This document shows, in pieces, positions 43,300-52,295 of a stretch of 64,000 nucleotides of DNA. The DNA is from Paenibacillus sambharensis (GTDB lineage: Bacteria > Bacillota > Bacilli > Paenibacillales > Paenibacillaceae). The stretch lies in NCBI RefSeq assembly GCF_003233845.1, contig NZ_QKRB01000043.1:1-64000 (forward strand). The letters run 5' to 3'. The notes under the pieces are model-generated. The model searched no databases, was not told where the DNA came from, and was given only the letters and a program-made list of their open reading frames with translations. Numbering within the stretch: the stretch's first letter is position 1; the number at the start of each line of letters is the position of its first letter. The translations under genes and the position numbers were made by a program.

Positions 43300-43914
43300 T
43301 TAATACTCGGATAACTCGTCCAGCGTTCGGCCGAAGCTTGGTGCCATATGAGTTAAGAACCATTCAATTTCGGGCATGTCTAAATTTTGCAAAGCCAGCT
43401 CCGTCTGACCCTTGGCAACGGCGAATTCGCGGTTGCCGGCCGACAGCTCGGACATGCATTTCAAGTAGGCATCCAGCAGATCGGCGGCCTTAAGGTAGAC
43501 AAGCAGCTCTGCCATCTCCTTATCATACCGCCCCTCAGCCTCCAGCTGCTTCGCACACAGAAGAGGCGAGTATGCCGGCTGAAGCGGCTCGGGCACCATG
43601 GCGAGCAGTCGTTCGGCGGCGAGCGCTTCGATTTCCCTGAAGCTCGTCAGCATCTTGGGGTTATGGTGCTTGACGGGGGTAGGAATGTCCCCTGTGAATA
43701 CCTCTGTGGCATCGTGGAACAGGGACATCGTCACCACGCGGTCGGCGTTCAGCTGCTTGCCGAAAACACGATTGCCGATCTCACACAGCATGTGGGCCAG
43801 GAGGCCGACATGGTAGGAATGCTCAGCCACTGATTCACGGGTTGTGTTGCGCATAAGACTCCAGCGTTCAATGTAGCGGAGCCTGTACATATAAGCATAA
43901 AAATGGCTTTCCAA
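43300..43914 (-). CDS. yfbR: YfbR-like 5'-deoxynucleotidase (HD domain)
   Basis: A 204-residue HD-domain phosphohydrolase that would dephosphorylate deoxynucleoside 5'-monophosphates using a divalent metal. His 32 in VAEHS, the HD pair in SLFHDATEV and the following GDIPTPVK fit the YfbR family closely, as does the Asp in LKAADLLDAY. I chose TTG 43914, seven bases after AAGGAGCG, because the product then aligns from its first residues with E. coli YfbR (ESHFYAYMYRL...RWSLMRN). An upstream TTG at 43944 is in frame but has no ribosome site. The TSUP gene follows in the same operon. Confidence 0.9.
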   Translation of the reverse strand: MESHFYAYMYRLRYIERWSLMRNTTRESVAEHSYHVGLLAHMLCEIGNRVFGKQLNADRVVTMSLFHDATEVFTGDIPTPVKHHNPKMLTSFREIEALAAERLLAMVPEPLQPAYSPLLCAKQLEAEGRYDKEMAELLVYLKAADLLDAYLKCMSELSAGNREFAVAKGQTELALQNLDMPEIEWFLTHMAPSFGRTLDELSEY

Positions 43915-44032
43915 GTTATCGCTCCTTCTTGCGGACCCTTTCAAGGAAGGGAAACAGTAATGCGGATAAACCGCTTTCTATGCTATTATATAGCTAATGA
44001 ATGGATGCGACCAGAGAGGAGCCAGCCGTAAC

Positions 44033-45598
44033 GTGATGCAAAATTTTGAACAAAGCGTTTACAAGCTCATTGTAGAGACGTCCACAAACCTGCCGGGCGA
44101 TGTCCGCCAGGCGATCAAGCGAGCGCAGGAGGCAGAGGACCGGGCAACCAGGTCAGGTTTGTCATTGTCCACCATAGCCTCGAACATCGAAATGGCGGAG
44201 ACGAAAATTTCTCCGATCTGTCAGGATACCGGAATGCCTACGTTTGTCGTACACACCCCGGTGGGGGCGAATCAGCTCGTCATGAAGCAGCAAATCCGCA
44301 ATGCAATTGCGCAGGCAACGAAGGACGGCAAGCTGCGCACGAATTCCGTAGACTCGCTTACCGGCGGCAACACCGGGGACAACCTGGGTCCCGGCACACC
44401 GGTCATCCATTTTGAACAGTGGGAGAAGGATACGATAGATGTCCGCCTGATTCTGAAGGGCGGCGGTTGTGAGAATAAGAATATCCAGTACAGCCTTCCG
44501 GCCGAGCTTGAAGGCCTCGGCAAGGCAGGAAGAGATCTGGATGGAATCCGCAAGTGCATCATGCATGCGGTATATCAGGCTCAAGGACAAGGGTGCAGCG
44601 CCGGATTTATTGGTGTCGGCATTGGCGGTGACCGGACGACAGGCTATGAGCTGGCGAAGCAGCAGCTGTTCCGGCGGACGGATGATACCAACCCGATCCC
44701 GGAGCTGCAGAAGCTTGAGGATTACGTAATGGAGCACGCTAACCAGCTGGGCATCGGCACGATGGGCTTCGGCGGACAGGTGACACTGCTCGGCTGCAAG
44801 GTAGGCGTTATGAACCGCCTGCCGGCAAGCTTCTTCGTATCGGTAGCCTACAACTGCTGGGCCTTCCGCAGACAAGGCGTGCTGCTGAGCGCGGAGACCG
44901 GCGATATCATCGATTGGGTGTACCCGCAGGGCAGCGAGCTGCCGATGAAGGATGAATCGGCTGTGAGCCAGGCGGCGGAAGCTGCGGCTTCCATGGCATC
45001 AGAGTCTTCGGAGCGCCGCGAAGTGCGGTTGAAGATGCCGCTTACCGAAGAGGAGGTTCGCTCGCTTCGTGTTGGCGATATCGTCATCCTGGACGGCGAA
45101 ATGCACACCGGCAGGGATGCGCTTCACAAGCATCTGATGGATCATGATTCTCCGGTCGATCTGAATGGCGCTGTTATTTACCACTGCGGACCGGTTATGC
45201 TTAAGGACGAGCAGGGCTGGCAGGTTAAGGCGGCCGGACCGACGACCAGCATTCGCGAGGAGCCTTATCAGGGCGATATCATCAAGAAATTCGGTATTCG
45301 CGCCGTAATTGGCAAGGGCGGTATGGGAGCCAAGACACTGGCTGCCCTTCAGGAGCATGGAGCGGTTTACTTGAACGCAATAGGCGGCGCGGCGCAGTAT
45401 TATGCGGAATGCTTCAAACGCGTCAATGGCGTTGATTTCATGGAGTTCGGCATCCCCGAGGCGATGTGGCATCTGCAAACCGAAGGCTTCGCAGCCATCG
45501 TGACGATGGATGCTCATGGCAACAGCCTGCATGCCGATGTCGAGAAAGATTCCTTTAACAAGCTTGCGCAGTTCAAGGAACCGGTCTTCACATCTTAA
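44033..45598 (+). CDS. Class I fumarate hydratase (iron-sulfur)
   Basis: A 521-residue fused-type class I fumarase that interconverts fumarate and malate in the citric acid cycle with a [4Fe-4S] cluster. The three cluster cysteines are visible: Cys 63 in SPICQDTGMP, Cys 188 in GQGCSAGF and Cys 275 in YNCWAF. The C-terminal half is the beta domain with GRDALHKH, GPTTS and GKGGMGAKTLAAL. I favour GTG 44033 after AGGAG; ATG 44036 and ATG 43997 are alternatives. It is divergent from the yfbR-like gene and precedes a BASS-type transporter by 37 bases, which may carry an organic acid. Confidence 0.92.
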   Translation: MMQNFEQSVYKLIVETSTNLPGDVRQAIKRAQEAEDRATRSGLSLSTIASNIEMAETKISPICQDTGMPTFVVHTPVGANQLVMKQQIRNAIAQATKDGKLRTNSVDSLTGGNTGDNLGPGTPVIHFEQWEKDTIDVRLILKGGGCENKNIQYSLPAELEGLGKAGRDLDGIRKCIMHAVYQAQGQGCSAGFIGVGIGGDRTTGYELAKQQLFRRTDDTNPIPELQKLEDYVMEHANQLGIGTMGFGGQVTLLGCKVGVMNRLPASFFVSVAYNCWAFRRQGVLLSAETGDIIDWVYPQGSELPMKDESAVSQAAEAAASMASESSERREVRLKMPLTEEEVRSLRVGDIVILDGEMHTGRDALHKHLMDHDSPVDLNGAVIYHCGPVMLKDEQGWQVKAAGPTTSIREEPYQGDIIKKFGIRAVIGKGGMGAKTLAALQEHGAVYLNAIGGAAQYYAECFKRVNGVDFMEFGIPEAMWHLQTEGFAAIVTMDAHGNSLHADVEKDSFNKLAQFKEPVFTS

Positions 45599-45635
45599 GC
45601 ATCATGGAATTTGCCATAGAGAAAGAAGTGATCGG

Positions 45636-46613
45636 ATGAGACGGTTCGGGCTGGCCTTCAACCGTAGATTTGAACAATGGATGTTTCTATTGATCCCTGG
45701 GACCCTGGTCCTGGGATTTCTTTTTGCCGGGGAGCTGCTCAGGTTCGTGGAGACGGTCCCTTATCTCTTTGCCTTCGTCACGTTCACAATGGGTCTTGGC
45801 TGCGGCTTCAAACAGCTGGCCCATGTGTTCCGCAGGCCGCTGCCGATGGCATGGACGCTGCTGATCGCGCATCTGGCCCTGCCGCTCGCCGCTTATGGAC
45901 TCGGCAGTATGCTGTATGGAGCGGACTCGCCGTATGTCGTTGGCCTGGTGCTGTTTGCCCTGATTCCGCTGGGCGTTTCGTCTGTTATCTGGGTGGGCAT
46001 GTCCGGGGGCAGTGTGCCAATGATTCTGAGTCTCGTCGTCATTGATTCCCTGCTCAGTCCGCTTGTCGTACCGGCAGGCATCCGTCTGTTCTTCGGTACG
46101 GCAGTCGATGTACATACATCCCAAATGATGATGGATCTGCTGCTCATCATCGTGCTTCCTACTGCTGCGGGCGTTCTGCTGAACCAGCTGACAGGAGGGC
46201 GAATTACACCGGCTGTCAAGCCTGTTACGGCCCCGGTCTCGAAGCTCTGCTTTGTCGCTGTAGTAGCGCTTAACGCTGCAGCGATTGAGCCCCACGTTTC
46301 GGCGCTTCAGTCGGACATGCCAAAGCTCGTGCCTGTAGTGGTGCTGCTGGTGGGAATCTGCTATGCCGCGGGGTATTTCGGAAGCAAGCCGCTCGGCAGC
46401 CGAGAGCTGGAAGCGACGGTTTCCTATGCGACAGGCATGCGCAACATCTCCCTTGGGATCGTGCTTGCGCTTGGATATTTCAGCCCGCTGGCCGCTGTAC
46501 CGGTTGTACTGGCCATTCTGATTCAGCAGCCGGTTGCCACTCTTCACCATTACGCTTTACAAAAACTTCACAAAGTGAAATCTGGCGAAACTGTATCCCG
46601 GCAGGTACGATAG
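45636..46613 (+). CDS. BASS-family (bile acid:sodium symporter-like) transporter
   Basis: A 325-residue membrane protein with about nine or ten helices, matching the bile acid:sodium symporter superfamily. The LFTLIP-like LFALIPLGVSSVIWVGMSGG segment and ATGMRNISLGIVLALGYF correspond to the conserved crossing helices. Bacterial members move organic anions such as keto acids or pantoate. ATG 45636 has GAAAGAAG upstream, a weak site; an earlier in-frame ATG overlaps the fumarase and was rejected. The tight spacing behind fumarase suggests co-transcription, but the substrate is unknown. Confidence 0.82.
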   Translation: MRRFGLAFNRRFEQWMFLLIPGTLVLGFLFAGELLRFVETVPYLFAFVTFTMGLGCGFKQLAHVFRRPLPMAWTLLIAHLALPLAAYGLGSMLYGADSPYVVGLVLFALIPLGVSSVIWVGMSGGSVPMILSLVVIDSLLSPLVVPAGIRLFFGTAVDVHTSQMMMDLLLIIVLPTAAGVLLNQLTGGRITPAVKPVTAPVSKLCFVAVVALNAAAIEPHVSALQSDMPKLVPVVVLLVGICYAAGYFGSKPLGSRELEATVSYATGMRNISLGIVLALGYFSPLAAVPVVLAILIQQPVATLHHYALQKLHKVKSGETVSRQVR

Positions 46614-46673
46614 AACGAAGGCAGTGTCACTGGAATCAGACAGTGTAACTAGAAGAAGGCAGGTAACCAAAGG

Positions 46674-48491
46674 ATGAACAGCTTTCGTGCAAGACTTGCA
46701 ATCATTATGATCGTAACGGTTGGACTGGCCGTCTTCTTATCCGGTCTGTTCATGGCCAAGTCGGTGGAACGCAATTATTTAACGTCGAAGCAGGACAATA
46801 TGGTCAGGGAAATGCGGCTGGTACTGGATGCCATGGAGTGGAGGCAGGGGCAGCCCGAGGAGCTGTATTATTATTTTACAAAAGAAGCGAACCGCATTAA
46901 GAATATTACCGGCTCGCGGGTAACGTTCATACGGGGTGACGGGACTGTGCTGGGCGAGTCCGATGAGGACCCGAGGAAGCTGCTTAATCATGCCGGCCGC
47001 CCGGAAGTGCTGGAGGCGAAACGGGATGGAATCGGCCGGGATATCAGGAAGAGTGAGTCCGTTGGCCATAATATGATGTATGTTGCCCTGGCGCTTGAGC
47101 CGGGCTCCGATAACTCAGACATTATTCGAATGGCTATGAGCATCGAGGATGTGGAAACCAGCATTCGGGAGCTGTGGTTCTTTCTGATTATGGGGCTGCT
47201 GGTGCTGTTCTTCGTCTCCGCGGTGGTCAGTTACCGGGTTGCTCTCGGATTGACACGACCGCTCGAACAGATTACCCGGGTGGCGAAGCGCATCCGAAAT
47301 TCCGAATACCAGGCGAGAGTCACGGTGAGGAAGCAGGATGAAATAGGAGAGCTGGGTACGGCTATCAACGCGATGGCTGAAAGCCTGCAGGAGCATATGA
47401 AGCAGATCAGGCAGAAGGAAGGCCAGCTGGAGAGCGTTCTTGACAATATGATCAACGGCATTGTCATGATTGACCGCAAAGGCAAGATCTTGCTGCTGAA
47501 CCGGATGGCGGAGGAAGTGCTTGGGTTCTCGGCACGCGAGCTTGTCGGCAGGCATTATGCGGAGGCAAAGCAGCAGTACGAGCTCGCGCAGATCATCCAG
47601 GAAGGCCTGGTCAAGAGGCAGCATCTGCATGATGAGATCACGTTTTATTTCCCGGAGGAGCGGCTGCTGGAAATTAACCTGGTGCCGGTCTTCCATTCGG
47701 TAGAGGAGTTTGGCGGAGTGCTGCTCGTGCTGCAGGACGTCTCGGCGATCCGCAGACTGGAGCGGATGCGCAGTGAGTTTGTTGCGAATGTGTCCCATGA
47801 GCTTAAGACGCCGATAGCGGCTGTTAAGGGATTCGCCGAGACACTGCTGGGCGGAGCTGTTAATGATCCTGAGGTCGCCAAGTCATTCCTGCAGATTATA
47901 TACGATGAGAGCGAGCGCTTGAACAGGCTGATCGGCGATATTCTGGAGCTGTCCAAGGTGGAATCCAGGCGGGTCCCGCTGCAGTTCTCGCCAGTTGAGC
48001 TGTCGAGCTTTACGGCGAAGACTGTGGAGCTGCTCTCTGCGCAGGCTGCCAGTAAAGGGATTACGATCGAGACGGATGTTGAGAATGACTTGTACCTTGA
48101 GGCGGATGAGGACAGGCTCCGGCAGATTGTCATGAATCTTCTAGCCAATGGTATTAACTATACGCCGGAGGGCGGCAAGGTGACGATGAAGGTTGAGGCC
48201 GTATCCTTGGGCAAGCCGGCGCCAGTCCCGGATGGAGTAGAGAGTGATTATGACCATGTGAGAATCTGGATTACGGATACCGGAATTGGCATACCGAAGA
48301 AGGATCTGCCGCGTATCTTCGAACGCTTCTACCGGGTAGATAAAGCCAGGTCGCGCAGCTCAGGCGGCACGGGTCTGGGATTATCAATTGTAAAACATCT
48401 CGTTGATCTTCATAAAGGCTCAATCACGGTGGAAAGCACCGTTGGTGTAGGTTCGACCTTCATGATTGAGCTGCCGGTCATTCAGCAGTAA
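46674..48491 (+). CDS. phoR: PhoR-like sensor histidine kinase
   Basis: A 605-residue membrane kinase. Two helices (about residues 7-27 and 166-188) enclose an extracytoplasmic sensor domain of about 135 residues, followed by HAMP, a PAS domain (LDNMINGIVMIDRKGKI), the HisKA dimer with His 375 in FVANVSHELKTP and a HATPase with GTGLGLSIVKHL. This is the PhoR/PnpS layout of phosphate-starvation kinases. The OmpR-type regulator gene follows, 189 bases later, with a Pho-box-like promoter of its own; in most Bacilli the regulator gene comes first. Other OmpR-partner kinases such as ResE share this layout. Confidence 0.8.
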   Translation: MNSFRARLAIIMIVTVGLAVFLSGLFMAKSVERNYLTSKQDNMVREMRLVLDAMEWRQGQPEELYYYFTKEANRIKNITGSRVTFIRGDGTVLGESDEDPRKLLNHAGRPEVLEAKRDGIGRDIRKSESVGHNMMYVALALEPGSDNSDIIRMAMSIEDVETSIRELWFFLIMGLLVLFFVSAVVSYRVALGLTRPLEQITRVAKRIRNSEYQARVTVRKQDEIGELGTAINAMAESLQEHMKQIRQKEGQLESVLDNMINGIVMIDRKGKILLLNRMAEEVLGFSARELVGRHYAEAKQQYELAQIIQEGLVKRQHLHDEITFYFPEERLLEINLVPVFHSVEEFGGVLLVLQDVSAIRRLERMRSEFVANVSHELKTPIAAVKGFAETLLGGAVNDPEVAKSFLQIIYDESERLNRLIGDILELSKVESRRVPLQFSPVELSSFTAKTVELLSAQAASKGITIETDVENDLYLEADEDRLRQIVMNLLANGINYTPEGGKVTMKVEAVSLGKPAPVPDGVESDYDHVRIWITDTGIGIPKKDLPRIFERFYRVDKARSRSSGGTGLGLSIVKHLVDLHKGSITVESTVGVGSTFMIELPVIQQ

Positions 48492-48579
48492 AACGGTCTG
48501 CACTTTTAGTCCTGAACAGGGACTGGAAGTGCCTTTCCGGCTGCCCAATTATTAAGATATTGTATAGATTTCGACTTTT

Positions 48580-48622
48580 TTTACAATACGTTTACCCTTC
48601 TCTAACAAAAACATGCTATGAT
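48580..48622 (+). promoter_or_regulatory. Pho-box-like repeats and -10 before phoP
   Basis: Three six-base repeats with an 11-base period, TTTACA (48580-48585), TTTACC (48591-48596) and CTAACA (48602-48607), match the PhoP target TT(A/C/T)A(C/T)A with five-base gaps. TATGAT (48617-48622) serves as the -10, and no -35 hexamer is present, as expected of an activated promoter. This suggests that the regulator controls its own gene. Confidence 0.6.
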
Positions 48623-48680
48623 GAACGTATCATAAATGAATATGCGGCCTAAGACGGTCCGCAAATCCTCGGGGGTTTTC

Positions 48681-49400
48681 ATGTCTCATAAGATACTGGT
48701 TATAGAGGATGAACCGACATTAGCACGTCTATTGTCCTACAACCTGACACAGGAAGGCTATGAAACGACGGTCGCCGATCATGGCGCTGAAGGACTCCAG
48801 ATCGCACTGCAGCGCCACTTCGATCTGATCATTCTCGACATTATGCTGCCGGGAATGAACGGGTTCGAAATTTTAACGAAGGTTCGTCAGAATGGCGTCA
48901 GAACGCCAATCATTATCTTGACGGCGCGCAATGCAGAAGAAGAAGTGGTGCAGGGCCTCAAGCACGGAGCGGATGACTACATTACGAAGCCGTTTGGCGT
49001 AGCTGAGCTGCTCGCCAGGGTATCGGCCGTTCTGCGGCGTACCCACAATGAGGACGTGAGGACAGCGGACGTATCAGAGAAAGTGATAGCTGTCGGTGAG
49101 CTGGCGATTTACCCGGAGAAGTATGAAGTGGTTATTGGCGGTGAGACCGTGCCGCTTCGGCCGAAGGAATTCGAGGTGCTGCTGTATCTGGTTCAGCGGC
49201 CGGGAATGGTTATCACAAGAGACGATCTGATGAATGTGGTATGGGGGTTTGACTACATAGGCGGCCAGCGAACGGTCGATGTGCATGTAAGCTCTCTGCG
49301 CAAGAAGCTGGAGCTCAGCCAGCAATCTGTTCAGATAGAATCCATCCGAGGGGTCGGATACAAGCTCGTTATGCCAAAGAAGCTCGGAGCACCTAAATAA
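48681..49400 (+). CDS. phoP: PhoP-like OmpR-family response regulator
   Basis: A 239-residue regulator with a receiver domain (acidic pair IEDE, phospho-acceptor Asp 53 in LIILDIMLP, Lys in YITKPFG) and a C-terminal winged helix (RPKEFEVLLYLVQRPGMVITRDDLM, GGQRTVDVHVSSLRKKLE). It would bind direct repeats and switch on phosphate-scavenging genes when phosphorylated by the kinase encoded before it. I chose ATG 48681 (MSHKILVIEDE) after GGGGG; an in-frame ATG 45 bases upstream is unlikely. The Pho-box-like promoter directly upstream supports the PhoP call, but the fold alone does not distinguish PhoP from related regulators. Confidence 0.82.
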   Translation: MSHKILVIEDEPTLARLLSYNLTQEGYETTVADHGAEGLQIALQRHFDLIILDIMLPGMNGFEILTKVRQNGVRTPIIILTARNAEEEVVQGLKHGADDYITKPFGVAELLARVSAVLRRTHNEDVRTADVSEKVIAVGELAIYPEKYEVVIGGETVPLRPKEFEVLLYLVQRPGMVITRDDLMNVVWGFDYIGGQRTVDVHVSSLRKKLELSQQSVQIESIRGVGYKLVMPKKLGAPK

Positions 49401-49419
49401 AGGTGAACCGAGCTTCTTT
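49381..49419. terminator. Terminator between phoP and the AraC gene
   Basis: AGCTCGG (49381-49387, inside the phoP 3' end) pairs with CCGAGCT (49408-49414), followed by TCTTTTATTT. The left arm overlaps the phoP coding end and the right side abuts the AraC stop, so it likely serves both converging genes. Confidence 0.8.
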
Positions 49420-50288
49420 TATTTGCGGTTCCAGGCCAGCATCCGCTTCTGATATTCCTTGGGGGAGCAGTCATTGTATTTCTTAAACATCTTGTAGAAA
49501 TGCGCCATGTTGGGGATGCCGATTTTCTCGCCGATCTCGGAAATGCTCCGGTCCTCGGTGAGCAGAATGCGTTCAGCCCATTTGATTTTCCGGTAGTTCA
49601 CGTATTCGGTGAAGGACAGCCCTACAGCTTTCTTGAAAAATTTGACGAAATAGTAATAGCTCATATTAGCCAGCTTGCAGACGTGATCGACATGAATGCG
49701 GCTGGTAAGATTCGCTTCGACATAATCGAACACAGGCTTGAGGCGTATGCGGTCGAAGTCCTCACCCTCCTCAAGGGCATGCTCGGGGTCATTGCGGAGA
49801 AGCAATAGCAGAATGTTCTTGATCAGGATGTTGACGGCCATCTCGTATCCGGGCGGCTTGGCTGCCGCTTCTTCAAATATCTCACGGATATAGCCGGCTA
49901 CCTTTTCTTTGACATGAGGCCGTTCTTTAAAGATATAATTAATTCGGCTGAGCGGTTTCTTCGTTTCGGTAAAAAAACGGATATACTGCATCGTACTGTG
50001 ATCAAAGAACTGGTCAATGTCAAATTGGAGCACATAGTAGTCCAGCGGTCCAGAGGTGCTCTTATCACGATGCAGCTGAGAAGAGCCGATCACGACGATA
50101 TCTCCCGGAGTCAGATGATGGTATTCATCCTCTATATATACATCCAGTTCCCCTTGGTCGATCAGCAGCAGTTCAATTTCCCGGTGATAGTGCCAGCTGA
50201 TGAACAGGTCATCCTCACGGATGCTCCGGAAGATCCGCAATGACAAGAGAGGGTTTTCAAAATCGACTTTCTCGTTGTAAGCTTCCAC
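49419..50288 (-). CDS. AraC-family regulator with cupin-type sensor domain
   Basis: A 289-residue transcription factor. The N-terminal half is a cupin-like sugar-sensing domain with ISWHYHREIELLLIDQGELDVYIEDE; the last 100 residues hold the AraC double helix-turn-helix (HVCKLANMSYYYFVKFFKKAVG and ISEIGEKIGIPNMAHFYKMFKK). Such proteins usually activate sugar genes. No sugar operon is adjacent, so the target is unclear. I chose GTG 50288, seven bases after AGGAG; an in-frame GTG at 50309 is less well placed. Confidence 0.85.
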   Translation of the reverse strand: MEAYNEKVDFENPLLSLRIFRSIREDDLFISWHYHREIELLLIDQGELDVYIEDEYHHLTPGDIVVIGSSQLHRDKSTSGPLDYYVLQFDIDQFFDHSTMQYIRFFTETKKPLSRINYIFKERPHVKEKVAGYIREIFEEAAAKPPGYEMAVNILIKNILLLLLRNDPEHALEEGEDFDRIRLKPVFDYVEANLTSRIHVDHVCKLANMSYYYFVKFFKKAVGLSFTEYVNYRKIKWAERILLTEDRSISEIGEKIGIPNMAHFYKMFKKYNDCSPKEYQKRMLAWNRK

Positions 50289-50448
50289 TCGTGCACTCCT
50301 CACTAACACAACATTGCATAACGTTCAGCGTCAATGCCGTCTGATAATAGTTAGACATTTACCTATTCTTTATTCTATGGTGATTGCCCGGTAAGAATCA
50401 AGTCCGAAGATGATTTTCCATCGATTCCAGCAGCAGGGAGGGAACAGT

Positions 50449-50943
50449 ATGAGAAACCAGAGGGAGAGCATGAGCAGCAGACGGCTTGGCATCAAAGGGA
50501 TTCTGCTGGTACTCGCAGCTGCCATCCTGCTCGCGGCGGCCGCCACAGCTTGCCAGCCGGACAGGACGGCTGGTTATAGAACGGCTGAATCAACCCGGCC
50601 TCCGTCGGAAAGCCAGCGGGAGCATACGCCGCAAGAATCAGCCGCAAGGGGGATTGTTGTCGAGCTGCGTAATCAAGCAGGCAGGCCTCTTGCCGGACTG
50701 TCGCTGCAGTATCCCGGCGGTCTGCTGGCCCTTGCGCCAATTGCGGCGGGAGAAGGCATCGAGGTGACAGTTATGCCTGACTTGGAGCAGGGAGGAGAAC
50801 TGCGGCTCTTGTACCGCAATTCAGCGGATCAGGTGAAGTCGCTGGCACTGCCCGGACTCTTGTCACGGGAGACAGAGGGACCGGTCAGGCTTTCCATTCA
50901 TGCTGACGATCCGGACGGGCTTCGGCTGCTCACTGTTTCGTGA
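50449..50943 (+). CDS. Small putative lipoprotein of unknown function
   Basis: A 164-residue secreted protein. The signal peptide (about residues 17-34) ends in AATAC, a plausible lipobox, followed by a polar Ser/Pro/Arg linker and a beta-rich region of about 100 residues with a GIVVELRNQAGRPLAGLSLQ opening that resembles a small beta-sandwich (Ig or carboxypeptidase-regulatory-like). I do not recognise a family. ATG 50449 has GGGAGGGA upstream. It is divergent from the AraC gene and precedes the chromate transporter by 136 bases. Confidence 0.6.
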   Translation: MRNQRESMSSRRLGIKGILLVLAAAILLAAAATACQPDRTAGYRTAESTRPPSESQREHTPQESAARGIVVELRNQAGRPLAGLSLQYPGGLLALAPIAAGEGIEVTVMPDLEQGGELRLLYRNSADQVKSLALPGLLSRETEGPVRLSIHADDPDGLRLLTVS

Positions 50944-51079
50944 TGCCATCCATCAGACGCTGGAGGCTCTACTCGAAAGCCCGATTGTAAATATTCCATG
51001 AAACAGGTTGTACTTATCCGCCGGAAGCATTTACAATCTTGGGGAGCGGTAAGACTAACCGATGTAAGGAGCATATACT

Positions 51080-52294
51080 ATGATAGCAAACAGCGGAGAA
51101 ATTCCCCAGAATGGGAAGAAGGGCAGGCTTGCTTCATTATTAGAGGTGCTGGCTGTCTCTACCAGACTGGGCCTTACTTCCTTCGGAGGCCCAATTGCAC
51201 ATCTTGGCTATTTTCACGGAGAATACATACGTAAACGCAAATGGATGGATGAGCGGAGCTACGCGGACCTGACAGCTCTTTGCCAATTCCTTCCGGGGCC
51301 TGCCTCGAGTCAGGTGGGCATCGGGATTGGGATTGTAAGAGCTGGCTTGCTTGGCGGGCTTGTTGCCTGGCTCGGTTTTACCCTTCCCTCTGTTATCGCA
51401 CTGGTTGCATTCGCTTACCTGATGCAGGGACTGGATATCGGAAGCGCCGGCTGGATTCATGGATTGAAGATAGCAGCTGTCGTGATCGTTGCGCATGCGG
51501 TTATGGGGATGGGACAAAAGCTGGCGCCGGACCGTGAGCGGATGACGGTGGCCGTCATAGCGGCGATCGTAACCTTGTCCTGGCAGACGACCTACAGTCA
51601 GGTGCTGACTATTCTGGCAGCAGGTGCGGCAGGACTGTGGATATACCGCCGAAAGCTGGTAGACCCGAGTCCGGCTTTGCCGATTGCTGTAAGCCGCTTA
51701 ACAGCTGTAGTCTGCCTGGCTCTGTTCGCTATCCTGCTTATTGGCCTTCCGCTGCTCAGGCAGTGGAATGAAGCGCAGTGGCTTGCCATGTTCGACAGCT
51801 TCTACCGTTCGGGTTCGCTTGTATTCGGAGGCGGACATGTTATGCTGCCCCTGCTCGAGCGTGAAGTCGTTCCTTCCGGCTGGGTCAGCCAGCAGGATTT
51901 TCTGGCCGGCTACGGCGCCACACAGGCAATCCCCGGACCGCTATTCACCTTTGCGGGCTATCTGGGGGCGGTCGCTTCCGGAATCTCAGGTGCTGTGGTC
52001 GGCATAACCGCCATCTTCCTGCCGGCATTTCTGCTTGTTGTAGGAGCGCTCCCGTTCTGGAATGCTCTGAAGAGCAGTCCAAGGGTGCAGGGAGCCTTGA
52101 TGGGCATCAATGCGGCTGTAGTCGGGATCCTGCTGGCTGCTTTATATGATCCGCTCTGGACGACAGCCATCCTTGCGCCGCTTGACTTTGCCCTAGCGCT
52201 GCTGCTGTTCGTTATGCTGGTCTTCTGGAAGCTGCCGCCGTGGGCTATCGTGCTGGCTGCTGCAGCCGGAGGCGTTCTGCTGGGTTATCTATAA
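51080..52294 (+). CDS. chrA: Chromate transporter (two-domain ChrA)
   Basis: A 404-residue membrane protein of the chromate ion transporter family, long form, with two homologous halves. The N-terminal motif TSFGGPIAHLGYF and QFLPGPASSQVGIGIG are repeated in degenerate form in the second half (SGSLVFGGGHVMLPLLE and GATQAIPGPLFTFAGYLG). It exports chromate or a related oxyanion. ATG 51080 has AAGGAGC upstream. The gene converges with the DUF3231 gene with only one base between the stops and no terminator seen in the gap. Confidence 0.9.
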   Translation: MIANSGEIPQNGKKGRLASLLEVLAVSTRLGLTSFGGPIAHLGYFHGEYIRKRKWMDERSYADLTALCQFLPGPASSQVGIGIGIVRAGLLGGLVAWLGFTLPSVIALVAFAYLMQGLDIGSAGWIHGLKIAAVVIVAHAVMGMGQKLAPDRERMTVAVIAAIVTLSWQTTYSQVLTILAAGAAGLWIYRRKLVDPSPALPIAVSRLTAVVCLALFAILLIGLPLLRQWNEAQWLAMFDSFYRSGSLVFGGGHVMLPLLEREVVPSGWVSQQDFLAGYGATQAIPGPLFTFAGYLGAVASGISGAVVGITAIFLPAFLLVVGALPFWNALKSSPRVQGALMGINAAVVGILLAALYDPLWTTAILAPLDFALALLLFVMLVFWKLPPWAIVLAAAAGGVLLGYL

Positions 52295-52295
52295 T

